Assembly: GCF_000524195.1 (NCBI RefSeq)
Contig: NW_020170381.1
Coordinates: forward strand, 2,154,908-2,218,907
DNA from: Echinococcus granulosus
Taxonomy: Eukaryota > Platyhelminthes > Cestoda > Cyclophyllidea > Taeniidae
Direction of reading: 5' to 3'
Length of the DNA stretch: 64,000 bases
In this document: piece after piece, positions 13,399 through 25,000 of the stretch
How positions within the stretch are numbered: the stretch's first letter is position 1
Layout: each line of letters opens with the position of its first letter
Notes under the pieces: generated by a model
What the model saw: only the letters and a program-made list of their open reading frames with translations
Told to the model about the DNA's origin: nothing
Databases searched by the model: none
Made by a program: the position numbers and the translations under genes

Positions 13399-14463
13399 AA
13401 TGCTATTTCCACTTGACCACCGTAGAATCTTTAAAAAACAAGGAAGTGACACATTGGTGTTACGCTATAAACCAAGATAATACACATTTCAACACAGCTA
13501 CTTGAAATTAAAATCAAAGGAGCGTATAGATAGTTTACACTCTTAAGGTGACCGCGGAGCAAATAAATAAAACTAGCAGGGTCAAAAATTTCTCGTCAAA
13601 GCTAACTAAACAGTGTCGAAGACCTTTAAGAGCATAAGCCATGGGGGGATAAGTTCGATAATACCAAACTATTTTGCAAGAGTTCGTAAAAAATAAGCCT
13701 GAGAACGGTTTGCGGCACATCTAGGGTAAATAAACAGATGACATACACAGCAGGTACCGATTATGAAGAGAGGAAATTTCCAAACTTCTACTTTCAAATT
13801 TCAAGTCAGTAACGACCTGAATAATTTAATGATTACAAAATGAAGTCGTTGGTTTTACTCTTTTCGTACCACTACTATGAAAGGAAAAACACATCACAAC
13901 AACATTGCACCATGCCATACAACCACATTAACAAAGAAACCTAGATTATTGAAGATGTTCTAAGTGCAAATTTAAGCACATAGGTAAGAACCGACCAGGT
14001 TAGCTATAATGACCAAACCACCATTGTTATGACGCAATCACAGCTATATCCACTCCGGTGAACCGAGTAATTCTCCAACATGATTTTGGAATACAAGAAC
14101 ACTTACCTCACTCCTAAAACCGAAAAAGCGTGTGCAGTAAGCAAAAAACGTGGTTTCAATTACGTTAAAAATCAACTGTTATCGCTGGGTACTTGGTAAA
14201 ACACCAACCGCCAAACGCACCAGCCAGAGGGTTAGTAATTTTAACAAGGAGTGTTTGAATTCTCGCCTTAATTGGAGATCCGCGCAAACAGTGCAATATA
14301 ACATGTTTTTATCAAAATTTATATTCTTTAGCAAAATAGTAAGGCTGCATAGATTTTAACACCCCAAATGACGGAGAGCAACACATCACATAATATTATT
14401 AAATGGATTAGTTTCTGAGACTTTATTCCTAGAACATTGAATATGAGTCATGTCATAATGACT
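13399..14463. other. Intergenic region upstream of CDC45
   Basis: About 1.1 kb between the CDC45 start codon and the end of the next minus-strand gene. Only short open frames without similarity are present. It should contain the CDC45 promoter and 5' leader. A pyrimidine-rich run ending in AAAG, just upstream of the CDC45 start, could be an acceptor for a leader exon. No TATA box or other motif stands out. Confidence 0.4.
14422..14427 (-). terminator. Candidate polyadenylation signal of the unidentified gene
   Basis: AATAAA on the minus strand, about 37 nt past the proposed stop codon at 14464-14466. The position suits a short 3' UTR and supports that stop. A splice donor-like GTAAAG overlaps the stop, so a further exon is not excluded. 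Confidence 0.45.
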
Positions 14464-15228
14464 TTACCTATTTGATTTAAAGTTCAAGCTATTTTGTCGC
14501 CGCCTTAATGGCACTTCCTTCCATCGTGCATCCGATCTCTCGGTTCGCCTCTTCATTAATAAACCTCTGTAGCGTCTCAAGATTTCCCTGAAGACGAAAG
14601 AAGACATAATACTTGAGCAGAATATATATATTCGGCAACTTAGAAGGTATTTGGGCTACTGGCATGGCGCAAGGACCAGCCCGTCCGGTGCGGTACAAAG
14701 GCCAAGTTAAAAGTGGCTCCTCACCAAAACTGAGAGGTGAACAACCATCGTATTACATAGCCCCTCTCCTCCTTTGAGCGTCGCCCCCGGCGCTCCCACA
14801 GGTCAACCTCCAACGTCAGCCATCAAAACTTAGTCAGTGCTCCAAGGGAACACCCACTAGCCGGTTGTGTTAGTCATCAAATTAACGTGAAAATGAGGAG
14901 ATACTTAACCGCATTGACACTGTTCCTTCTTGGCAATTTAACTGGATCTGGAGTTTCGTCTGGTTTGGGAACTTCATTCAGGAAGAGGGAATTGTTCTGG
15001 CTATCATGCTACAATGGCTACAACCACACATAATTTCAGTATGCTGTTGATAACCTCTCTTTCATACCCTCTAGTGTTTCAAGGGGTTCGCAATTCTGAA
15101 AGTCGAATAACCCAAAATAGCTTCTTGTATTAGTCGAAATAACTCCCTATAAAATTCACCATCCTTTCCACTTTCATAACATATTTTGTCTGATACAAGC
15201 CAAGACCACACTAATCCTAGACAACTCC
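14464..15228 (-). CDS. Unidentified spliced gene, 3' part
   Basis: I do not recognise this protein. A phase-consistent exon chain reads, minus strand, about 15228-15112 (5' edge unsure), 15070-15055 (16 nt), 15000-14905 and 14587-14464. The encoded tail contains KDGEFYRELFRLIQEAIL, a Pro/acidic linker NEVPKPDETPDP, a basic RRNSVNAVKEILRRYR helix and a very basic RRTERSDARWKEVPLRRR end. Introns of 41, 54 and 317 nt fit the style of the neighbouring genes. The 16-nt exon is needed to keep phase but is weak evidence alone. The last exon is also open in a second frame (ending IKAATK), so its true frame depends on the donor at 14905. Upstream exons between 15230 and 16000 are likely but were not resolved. 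The basic, helical tail suggests a nucleic-acid or protein-binding role, which is speculation. Confidence 0.45.
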
Positions 15229-16128
15229 TTTTCCATCCTATTTTTACCTCAGCACCGCCCAATTTGTATGTGAATTGTCCCATGCCAAGAAAGGGTGATT
15301 ATCATGCCTTTGAAAAATACAGTCATCAAGTGCTGCGGTGCCCTATTGCGATAAGATTAGGCGTTTCTTCTAACTGATGGACTGGTTCCGACTGTTCCTT
15401 AAAAAGAAGCTTTTCTGACCCACCGTTGAGCTTTGTCGCATTAAGTTGACAGATCCCACTCATTATTGCTGTTTAGCTTGTAGCTCAAGGTTTGTAGAGA
15501 ATGATTTCGTTCGCAGTCCATCACACATCCACGCTAAGCAGGCATTAGCTTTCCCAGGGTGAAGTGGTGCCGGCCCAAGTAGTGTAAAGCAGTAGCGTGG
15601 ATGGTGAGTAGATCGTTTCAGGATAACCATTCCCATACGGAAGCAAAAAAGCTATTCCGTGCCACCAGTCAGGCAGTCGGCGAACAATTGAAAATGCGCA
15701 GAGCGTCTTTATAACGTACGTGGAGGAGTAGAAAAGGAAGCCCGTCGACTTTGCAACCCATTATCATCTATTACTCTACAGCATGTGGCATCCATTACGA
15801 GTTTTGCACTTAATTTAGATGTAGAATAATAATTCCGTCACTCGCGTCACATCAATGGAGGTCGTTTCAGACACGTTACTCAGGAAATACCTGAATCAGC
15901 AGCTACACGTAATTCCCATTATCAAGAGTAGAGGACTTTCCTCAACCTGATGCATCTTAGAGTGTCTGATCATCAAGGCTTAATTATTTAGGCATCTCAA
16001 AGGCTGTATTTTTTGTTACCACACCTTGCCCGAATGAGATATACCGTGAGAGTTCAAAACTATGGGAAAACAGCAGAGAACGCCATGAAGGCTATCGATA
16101 AATTGACGCGTATCTACACTTTACATCG

Positions 16129-16271
16129 TATATATATATATATATATATTNNNNNNNNNNNNNNNNNNNNNNNNNNNNNNNNNNNNNNNNNNNNNNNNNN
16201 NNNNNNNNNNNNNNNNNNNNNNNNNNNNNNNNNNNNNNNNNNNNNNNNNNTATATATATATATATATATAT
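16129..16271. repeat. (TA)n microsatellite interrupted by a 100-N assembly gap
   Basis: Pure TA repeat at 16129-16149, then 100 N (16151-16250), then TA repeat again at 16251-16271. The gap evidently sits inside a long TA run that the assembler could not cross. The true repeat length is unknown. Confidence 0.9.
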
Positions 16272-16300
16272 GTTATTGCAACGAGTCATACAAGGTAAAC

Positions 16301-16729
16301 ATGCGAAATGCCTCATTACTTGAAGGTTTCACTTGCCACAACGCTGAGAGCTGCAGTGCAGCGTCAACGGAAATGTTATACAGCCTCGTACAAGCCGTCA
16401 GTGCCGCGTTAAAGTACTGCAGTCATGCATTGCAAGAGTTAAATTCATTGTTTACAACACAATTACTTCAATTTTCTTCAATGGTTACAGAAACGATGTT
16501 GGGCATGTCTGAATTTGATGCTTTTACCGGCTTAAAATTAGTGAATGCTGGGGACATAAGGCTTTTCACAGACCGAGTTGTAAATAGCCCTACATCAGCC
16601 TTTTTTCAAGAAGATAAAGGAATGCCACTGTCACTCATTTGGAATTTAAAGAAGTCACGACAGTCACTTCGCCCTAACTACACTAGACGTATGATTTATG
16701 GCAAACCTCAAGGAGCAATACGAGGGTAG
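16301..16729 (+). CDS. Unsupported open frame, 142 codons
   Basis: An open frame to the right of the assembly gap, with a Met at 16301. It would encode a protein with a predicted-helical middle (LVQAVSAALKYCSHALQELN) and a basic end (RRMIYGKPQGAIRG). I recognise no family. The opposite strand is full of stops here, so this is not the shadow of a minus-strand exon. It may be a small gene, a terminal exon of an unseen plus-strand gene, or chance. The frame also runs through the gap upstream, which carries no information. Confidence 0.2.
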   Translation: MRNASLLEGFTCHNAESCSAASTEMLYSLVQAVSAALKYCSHALQELNSLFTTQLLQFSSMVTETMLGMSEFDAFTGLKLVNAGDIRLFTDRVVNSPTSAFFQEDKGMPLSLIWNLKKSRQSLRPNYTRRMIYGKPQGAIRG

Positions 16730-17103
16730 ATTAACTCCTTCAATTTGCTACCGCACGACAACAGCTCAAACAATGCAACCGCTGCTAACGACGACAAAAC
16801 GGATGCAAAACCTTTAACTGTTCTGGCGGAAACCTGAGTAAATTAGTAGGTCACATCGGCACTGCGCAATTGCCTTATACACTGCACTTCCCAATGATGA
16901 TAATTAGACAATTCCAGAATTGAGTTGAATGCCATAGATAGAATGCTCTTTACAGATATGCCCGCATTCAACCACTGAATGGCAGAGTGCGACTCGCCCA
17001 AAAAGTCGAATAAGCGAGAATTCGCATGTCACCGCATGGTTAGAAAGGGGAATCAAATACGACATTTGTTTGGGATATCACGATTAGTGTAAGAAGGAAG
17101 TAC

Positions 17104-19078
17104 CTAGGCATTTGAAGAAGAGGGTAATGACGGTTCACAGTTGCCAGTTTCGCTAAGTGCCGAATGTCTTTTCATTTTGTTTGGTCGACAAAAACCACCA
17201 TTACGATCGGATCCGTCTACCGCCGCGTGAGATCTTTTGAAGGATACCGCATCCTGTTTTTCTGGCGCATGAATCCCATTTTGAGCCTCTAGTCGGTGGA
17301 GCCTACAATACCAAACATCACAATCGAATATCGGGATAAGCAGTTTTGGTGTTTACCACTGCTGTTCCAAGACAAAAATGAATACTTACATCAGTGTAGT
17401 ACAACTAGTACAGTTTTGCCATTCTTTCTAACAACACTAGCTTATTTACCGGTAATCATGAAAAGAAGACTACATTTGGAGTTTTTTTAAGAGGTCGATC
17501 ACTTTTAGGTATGATTAGCTCCTGGTTTTCAACATTGGTATCACAAACTTGCTGAGGGTCATATGCGTACCTTACCTGTAACCAAGGGAAATAACCATGT
17601 TGTTGAGGCGGCCAATTCGTTTAGCCATCTCCCGTTGGGTCGTCGCGAATGAGACGATTGTCTGCTGCATAGCATCAATTTGTTTAGTGAGACTTTGTGG
17701 TTGTGCGATCGTCGGTAAATCATTCGCCTCTGGCGCAGTGGATTCGCAACATTCTGTGCGATTCGACTGGAAAAGACAAAAAAGAGCAATGGTGATATGT
17801 TAAGAAAAGTGTCCGAACCAACAAACGCAATGTGGACTGATTTGCTATTGAGTATTTAATTTTACAGTAAGATTATATAATAACAAGGTTTAGTAAAACA
17901 ACCAGAGCATAGCTAAAACAAGCAATTCAGATTTCACTTGATTAGTCTTTTATGAAACTCAGAATCAACCTGAGATAGCCGATTTTCGGTGGCGGAGGAA
18001 GGAATAACCGTGCTGGAGGGCGGGACTGCAATACTGCCATCTAATAGATTTGGAAGGGACTGATTCAAATCCTTAAACAGTGATATATGCTGTAGATTCC
18101 CACCTCGCCTCTGATAGGTCAGCTCGCCTAGACTTTGCTGTTGACGATGCACTGAAGCCCGAAAAGCGTTAGATTTATTCAGAGCGACCTTGTAAAACAA
18201 GAATTATATTCAGCCATCAGTCCTAAACAAAAAAATAATAAACCACCGAACCTCTTAAAACTCTGGATACTTTAACGCTATTGCTGGAGTAGTCGCTAAA
18301 GGATTGAAAAAAAGCGAAAATCAATGGGGATGTAATGGGGATAAAACACACGTGTTTCCGAGTAAGACCCACAGATGTGGTTTCACAAAATAAATAGAAA
18401 GTTCCCGAACCACAATGAAACGCTTATTCTTCCTGATTTTAAAATAGTACTAAAATCTGTAATAACTAACGAGGACACCTGCGTCAGTTTGATTTACATT
18501 TACTCTCGTAGATTTGAGGCAAAAGCACTTCATCGAAGTGCTCCATCGCCATAGAGGAGATATCACGTAGCTCGCGAAGGAGTTCGGTAGAGCGAGAGAT
18601 GGACGAAGTGGAGGACTTTATGATCATATAGACGCGGCGCAATTCATCTAGAACCTTGCCTGGGAAAAAGCAGCAGTAGCCCTCATCCACGTAGCGCATT
18701 ATGGTCATACCCAAAAGGGAGAGCCGAGTCTCTACTGCGGAGAGCACATCCGCATGCCTAGAGAGAAGGGAATGGAAAGCCAAGGTTACTAGACTCAACT
18801 TGAGCCGAACCCTGCCAGTGTGTGCTTCCGCCGCTCCGATTCTCGTCGTGGTAAGAGCAGCTTCAACTCCCGGCGGTAGTCGCGAACCAACTGTTCCAAT
18901 CGACAGAACTCACACTTGAGGAGGTCTGCAGCGACTGCATTAAACTTACGACAAACCTGCATTGCAATGTAGCGAGGAAAATCGTAATACTTACTGGTCT
19001 AATGAGCGATATTTCATGGAAAGTAAGGAAACTGAAAATTTTCCGCAAACAATCACTTGGCATTTCTAAGAGCTGCAT
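17104..19078 (-). CDS. FBXO28: F-box only protein 28 (FBXO28), spliced gene
   Basis: FBXO28 is the substrate receptor of an SCF ubiquitin ligase in the nucleus. Exons (minus): 19078-18995, 18956-18811, 18757-18504, 18151-17970, 17766-17576 and 17302-17104, giving 351 aa (human 368). The N-terminal F-box reads LLEMPSDCLRKIFSFLTFHEISLIRP and continues across a 38-nt intron to VCRKFNAVAADLLK. The most conserved block of the family is obvious: LPRRESERRKH, then HADVLSAVETRLSLLGMT, CCFFPGKVLDEL and LRELRDISSMAMEHFDE. A C-terminal coiled coil (QIDAMQQTIVSFATTQREMAKRIGRL) precedes a basic tail with KMKRHS, matching the family's basic end. All phases chain. The start is the Met nearest the F-box. An upstream in-frame extension or leader exon is possible, because a good 3' splice site lies at 19134. 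Confidence 0.9.
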
Positions 19079-19133
19079 GTCTCCTTTGATGAGCTGAATA
19101 CGCCGGACTGCATTTGATTCCCACGTATGAGGA

Positions 19134-19150
19134 CTGAGAAAATAACACCT
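19134..19150 (-). promoter_or_regulatory. Orphan 3' splice site upstream of FBXO28 start
   Basis: On the minus strand a pyrimidine-rich tract ends in TTTTCTCAG, with the AG at 19135-19134, 55 nt before the proposed start codon. No matching upstream coding exon is convincing between here and the MRPL30 stop at 19645. It could accept a non-coding leader exon or, in flatworms, a trans-spliced leader. Confidence 0.3.
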
Positions 19151-19602
19151 AAAACTATAGAAAGAGATGCATTGACTGCAGTTTAACGCTACCTCCACGA
19201 ATTCAAACTTGCCAGATCTTTAGAATACAAGCTACGAGCGGTAAAAAAAAATGAAATAAACTCAGAAAACAACATATTCCCATCAGTATTAGCAGCAAGA
19301 ATTAGCCGGAGAACTGAAGAAAAGCATGAACAGTGAAAAGGCCACATTCCGTACATAAAAACCCCTGTAAATATGCGGGAGCCACTTGAAGACCAGGAAA
19401 GAAAGCGCTTTTTCTTCACGCTGTATAACAAGTAAGACTAAATTTGATTCAAATTTAAAGAAAGAGCTATATCTTTACATACAGGCGTGAAACAATAGAT
19501 GAGCCTAGTTAGTTTTGCAATGCTGCAAATATAAGCAACCACTTGTACAAGGCGAGTCAGCGAGCACAGCATGCGTAGAAAGGAAAAATTTACGAAAACG
19601 AA

Positions 19603-19608
19603 TTTATT
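19603..19608 (-). terminator. Candidate polyadenylation signal of MRPL30
   Basis: AATAAA on the minus strand, about 37 nt after the MRPL30 stop codon at 19645-19647. Its position fits a short 3' UTR. Confidence 0.5.
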
Positions 19609-19644
19609 AAGATAGGCCAAACTCTGTGTAATTAGCGTTCAGCA

Positions 19645-20626
19645 TTAGTAGAAAGCCCATGGATATGTACCCCAGTCAGCTTCAAAGCGAGAATTATTCC
19701 GGGTCTTATAAGTGCCATCCAGGTTCTTGCGTTGACTTAACGACTGACGCATCGCATCATCCAATCGCCATAAGCCACTGTACCGATATTCCTGTCCATC
19801 TTGATTAAGGCGATATTTGTACTTGGCAGTGAAAAATTCAGAAAGAAGTTTATGGTGTTGCCACCGCTGATTGTGCCAACTTTTCAGGTAGTCACGCGTC
19901 AAATATCGAGGATTTTCTTTTGCATCTGGAATCTAAAACAGGAAAGCCATATTAAGAACGCTATGCATTAACTTTAGCATCAACTATTACATAAGCACTA
20001 GATAGCGAACTTACACAGAGCACCTTATCCTCTCTGACACATGGATGCTCAAGAATCTTATATTCGGTAAGATCTAATGGTTTTCCAGGACGAAATGGTG
20101 AACTTCCACGACGAACAAAGTCGCCGTTCGGCAATAAACGGAAGTTGATCAGATCTTCTTCGGATAAAGGTAGGCCATCTGGGAAAGAAATTGGCTGAAT
20201 TCTAATTAAATGTTTAATGTGGTCAATCTCCTTTGCTATTTGTGGGGTATTTTTCACAACTTTCCATTGATGTTGCTAAAGCCTAGAACGAAGCACGATT
20301 TGATTTACTTTTGTTTTGGGCCCAATACCATACTTCTCTAGAAATGCGCGCTCAAAGAACGTTGTCCCTTTAATTGGCCTGATTTTACATATCATAAAGA
20401 GCGGCGATGACTCATTTAAATAAGTGTAGGCTTTCCTTATTTCGTGTAAATCAAAAAGTCTCTGAGCCCATGCAAGTGGGTCAATATGATCAAGTGAACC
20501 GGGAACAGGCTTGCTTTCGTAAGTGCGAGCCTTTCCACCAAGCTGATGGCTCCCTGAAAAGAATCTGACTGCTGTTAAGGCTTGCAATTTTGGTAATGCA
20601 GTCCTGTGCCAAGCCGCAGTTAACAT
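19645..20626 (-). CDS. MRPL30: Mitochondrial large-subunit ribosomal protein uL30m (MRPL30)
   Basis: uL30m is a structural protein of the mitochondrial 39S ribosomal subunit. Exons (minus): 20626-20309, 20275-20015 and 19932-19645, giving 288 aa. The start chosen opens a typical mitochondrial presequence (MLTAAWHRTALPKLQALTAV, basic and hydroxylated). The frame stays open upstream to 20749, so a longer start is formally possible. The L30 fold signature follows: FMICKIRPIKGTTFFERAFL, then after a 33-nt intron IKHLIRIQPISFPDGLP, matching the VKHLIRIKPLKLPQGLP region of mammals. The 33-nt intron (20308-20276) holds an in-frame TAG, so it must be removed. The protein is much longer than human MRPL30 (161 aa) because of a C-terminal extension rich in Trp, Tyr and Arg that ends in WGTYPWAFY. 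Such tails are common in metazoan mitoribosomal proteins. Confidence 0.85.
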
Positions 20627-20749
20627 GGCTAATGTCCTGTCGGGTCCGGTGTTGGAAAAGGCTAGATGTGGACAGCCTAGTAAACCTAACAGCCGCGGGT
20701 AATGTAAAGACCTTATGTTAAATCTGTTAACCTCAAAACTTATATCCAA

Positions 20750-22090
20750 TATTCATACAATCAGATCAAAAAGCCGATAACAGTGAAGCACACTAAAGGG
20801 TCTTCAAACCCCTTTTTTATAAAAATGGGCATTAGAATTTTTCGGGGATCTAAACAATTAAGCATTTGGTTGATCAGCGATAAATCAGGAATCAAATCAA
20901 TAACTTGACTATATATCGTGCATTTCAAACGAGATACCTAGTCAAAGCTAGAATTTTGGGGTTATCGTAATCAATATCAGACCCGGAGAATTTATCAATT
21001 CGTTATGATGTCTTAGTCAAAACCCAGGGTCAAACGTGCAGTATCCCAGGTCTTCCTTAGCAACCAAAAAGTCGTATTGTTCGGACAGAAAATGTACTGT
21101 CGGAGTACAGGAAAGCTGGGAGTCTACTTACATAGCCCAGAGGCTATACCGCCCATCAGAAGTATAAAGACAGAACCTTAAGTGACCACGAAACAAAATG
21201 GATGATCGCACAAACAATCAATGTCACAAAGCATATTGTGCAACTATGCACGAGGCTTAATGATTTAATATAGTTTTGACTACGCATTTTATTACGCTTG
21301 AAATGGATACGCTACAGGTTGCACAATCGAGCTTCGGCACTTCTACCCCCCAACTGTTCTGTGCTTTAATATCACATGCTCCACAATGCTACTCTTTCTG
21401 TACAAACTCCTTGGAAGACACTAGAGGATCTTTGCACTCGGTTTATAAAGCTTAAAAAGGCTAGAACTTAAGCAGTCTTTAGGAGAGTTCTTGTTTCCCT
21501 ATATTATGTCTTTTGGGTTAAAGGAAATTAATGTCACATCATTGTTTGGAAGATTTAACTTTGCAATTAAGGCAAAAGTTTGTAGTCGCTATTAGATACC
21601 AAATATTCCGTATCACTTCTATCGCTTTCAGTGATTGAATGACCCTTTCGTCGTATGGGAGTCTATTTGCTAATTTCTTTGCATGTATCCATAAATTTTG
21701 CGTTCAATCAATTTGTGGGAATTCAAAAATCATTGGGAGAAATCGGTATGGTTGCGTTCTGTTGCTGTGCTTCTTTTGTACAGCTATTATTATTATTCTG
21801 CTCGGAATATTTCTTGCTACCAGTAGATGGCTTACCTATCTGGCGATACACATGCTTTTCATTTACTATTTGCTACTTTTTTTCCGTATTTTGCCCCTAA
21901 ATAGGTGTTGGGGATGTTCACTCTTATTTAACTTAGTTTAATTTATTTTCAGTAGCCGGTTTTGGGCTACTAGACGCATTTTAGTTCTCTACACTTGTAC
22001 ATATACTAGACTGTCGATAAGCCATCCCATCGTTTACCACTGCTAATCCTCTGTGCATTTGTACTATGTAATGTTTGTTTAATTGTTCAG
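20750..22090. other. Intergenic region between divergent MRPL30 and MTUS genes
   Basis: About 1.3 kb separating the minus-strand MRPL30 start and the first recognised plus-strand MTUS exon. It must contain the MRPL30 promoter and probably the missing first MTUS exon, which has to end in phase 2. Short hydrophobic open frames at 21639-21941 look like T-rich chance frames. No promoter motif is clear. Confidence 0.4.
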
Positions 22091-25000
22091 GCGTAATCGA
22101 TCATTCCGAAACAGCCTAATGTCTTCAGTTATCAAAGTCCCTCCAAGCGGTGATCATAAACTTTTGTCTCCTGACTCTTCCTTCCTGAAGCCGCCCAGTG
22201 TGGTACCATCACTAGATCGGCTATCTTCTTCTTGCTACGGCAAAGTTCAGGGTTCGCCTGTACTTTCATTGCTAAACCGATACTGATGCGCTTTAATAAG
22301 CTTCGCTTTCTATATAGGTGAGAACGACCCAGGTGCGCAAAGTAGTCCTCGTCAGTCCCAGTCGGCACATTCAAAACTGTCTACGGTCTCTCTGAAACGG
22401 TCCAACTCGTCCAATGTGCCACAAGTGAGTGAATCGACGAACAAACCACAGCCACCGTTTAAACGCCCGGCCGTTCTCTCTACAGGGCTCAAGTCTGGTA
22501 GCAACCAAACATTTGCGCGATCGGGTTTTATGAAAGGCAAAACTCTAGGGTCAGCGGCGGGATCGGTTCGTCAGGATAAGATGGGTAAATGACTGCTTTA
22601 GGTGTATCATGCCTTTTTGTGCTGGCATTTGTTCAGCTATTTATTTCTGCGTTTTTACGGCAGTTTATAATATACATTCATGCATCAAAGGAGGTATTCG
22701 AATTGTGTTTTCTGCAAAGCTTCTTAACGGAATGTAAGTTTTATTTTTTAAATTTGATCTATTACAATCAGTCTATTGAAGTTACCCTTTTCTAATGAAG
22801 CAAAAAAGTTATTGTTTTTCAATTTTAATGAATGACAACCTTCCGTCTATTTTCAGTTGCAAAAACAACTCGACTCACCGTTCATGATCAATCGAAGTCA
22901 ACATTTTTTCGATCTTTGAAAAACACCCAGGCTTCCAGTTCTGTGAGATTTTATTATTATATCTACTATATTTACTTTTAACGCTGCATTCATTCCAATT
23001 TTTATGTTAGGTTTAACTTTCGCACGGTGATGACTTAAAATGTCAATAATACCAACGTGGCAATATTTGTTTCATGATTTACTTGTTGGCTGTCGTATGT
23101 TATTCGTACCTACATTTTGGTACAGTACGATTTACTCTTGCCTTGCGAATATGCCGTATACGAGGGATCTACACGATGAATACCAGCAATTTAGTAATCC
23201 TTCACTTCACTCCTAGTTCAATCTATTGTGCCCTGTATCTTCGTGTTGTTTTATTACCCTTTTAAATCACTGCTAATTGTTTTCCTTAGAATGTTGCAGT
23301 TGGTCGGTTTTATCAATTCCCGGTTTTCGGTTTGAACGATTCCATTTCGCACCTAGGTATTAAACATTAAATGAGCACATTCCTAACCGTACTTGTTCTA
23401 ATTCAGGCGCCTTCTAGGTCGAAATGTTTTAAAGCATTGGGAACTCCTTCCACTGCCAGAGATAGTGGGACGACGACTGTTGCTGCCGGAACCAAGAGTA
23501 TTTCGTCGACTCCGAATTCTCAAGTAACAAAGTCTCTAAAAGGTACCATTAGGTTTCTATCCTTCGTCCTCTAAATCTATTGTAAAGTATTAAATTTCTT
23601 CAAATTACGGCGGGATTTTGCTATCAAAAGTCTCTATTCAGACCTATTCTTTACATTTATGTCATAGATAATGTTTACACTATTCTGTTTTTGTGACATT
23701 CACCTTGAGGTGCTGGTGCATAGTCTGTACCTCTGAAACTACTCCATTATGCTAGTGATTTTCTTCGTTTTGGACGGCCTTGTTGTTGTATTAGACGTTA
23801 CATATGGGTATAAGTTGCCGAGTTTCTTCCATAAATGACGACCCTTTGATCCAACTTTTTCTTTGCATAACCTAATTTCAGAGATTCCAAGTTTTTACCC
23901 TTTTTCTTACCCCGGTCACTTTTAAATTGTGCGCTTTTTGCAAAACCCACGTTCGTACACACACATATGACAGGTGATGTGGTTTTCAGTTAATGACCTG
24001 CACACTGCTTAAGACTCACCATTCACCGCTATTTTAGCTATTGTTTTAAGCGTTACATGCCCTCTTGGTGCTGCTGACAATGATTTGAGCTGATTTGGCA
24101 CATCTACCGTATTATATCAGGAACTACGTTTAAACCATGTTCTGTGTCTTTTCATAATCAAGCTTCGACTAAATTGATTTCCTGATGTAAAAATGAGGAC
24201 AATTCCATCTAAATGTTTCTATTTGACCCTATGCATCACTCAGATGCTAGGTTAACGGGGTCAAATTGACTGTCACGAGTGCTTCGTGTCGCGCCGTAAA
24301 ATACTCTCGACTCAAATTGCGCAGTTCTATCCACCCTGGATATGGAAATGTCGGCATGTCGCCTTTCGTTTTCAAATCGCGATACATTTGAGATTTCTGC
24401 AAAGGGATGGATCCCATGATTTGATCTTTGAACTTTGAGCTTTTTTGTCAATTATTAAAATTCCTTGCTTTAAATTTTGCTTTGGTTTGATTTGGGATTA
24501 AAACGTACCATTCACCTCGAAATAATGCATCTGATTTCTTTATTTAATGAAAAAAATGGAAGATTTTTGGCGTAGAAAATGCCAGTCTTTATGTTTCTAT
24601 CAAAACACGTTGCTTTTAATTTCTAAACTTTGTTAAGCATTTACATCGCCATAGTGAGGATATTGGATGAGGATTGTATACTTGAGTGTATAAATTTAAT
24701 AAAGTGCTTTTTAACATCGGATGAACATGGAAAGTCACTTGTGCGAATGACCAGCAACTTTTCGACACCATTGGATATCCAATTAAACTTGTCTGTAATT
24801 GTACAGTGTGGGATTTCTTTACAGCTTGATTGCTATGAGGTAAGATCATGAGAACCTTGTTTCTCTACAATGGCTGAAGGACATTATCTAGTTTTATCTG
24901 ATGACTTGGGCAGACACCTAATCTCTTTACAATAGGCATTTCTTTGACAAATATCATTGCCAATTCGCAGACCGTATTTTCTTAGTAGCATTACACAAGT

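Larger units (their letters stand above)
15229..17103. other. Region with assembly gap, possible 5' exons of the unidentified gene
   Basis: About 1.9 kb between the unidentified gene and the FBXO28 stop. Several minus-strand frames are open between 15300 and 15750 and may be exons of the unidentified gene, but phases could not be chained. It contains a TA microsatellite broken by a 100-N gap and a plus-strand open frame at 16301-16729, both listed separately. Confidence 0.35.

Noticed and set aside
20276..20308. In-frame stop making MRPL30 a pseudogene
   Set aside because: The stop lies in a 33-nt GT-AG mini-intron of the same type as in neighbouring genes. Removing it joins the two conserved L30 segments in phase 0.
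23290..23356. Extra MTUS exon after a TTCCTTAG acceptor
   Set aside because: With the obvious donor it ends in phase 1, which breaks the frame with the next exon; direct joining of 22942 to 23407 keeps phase. Left as a possibility only.
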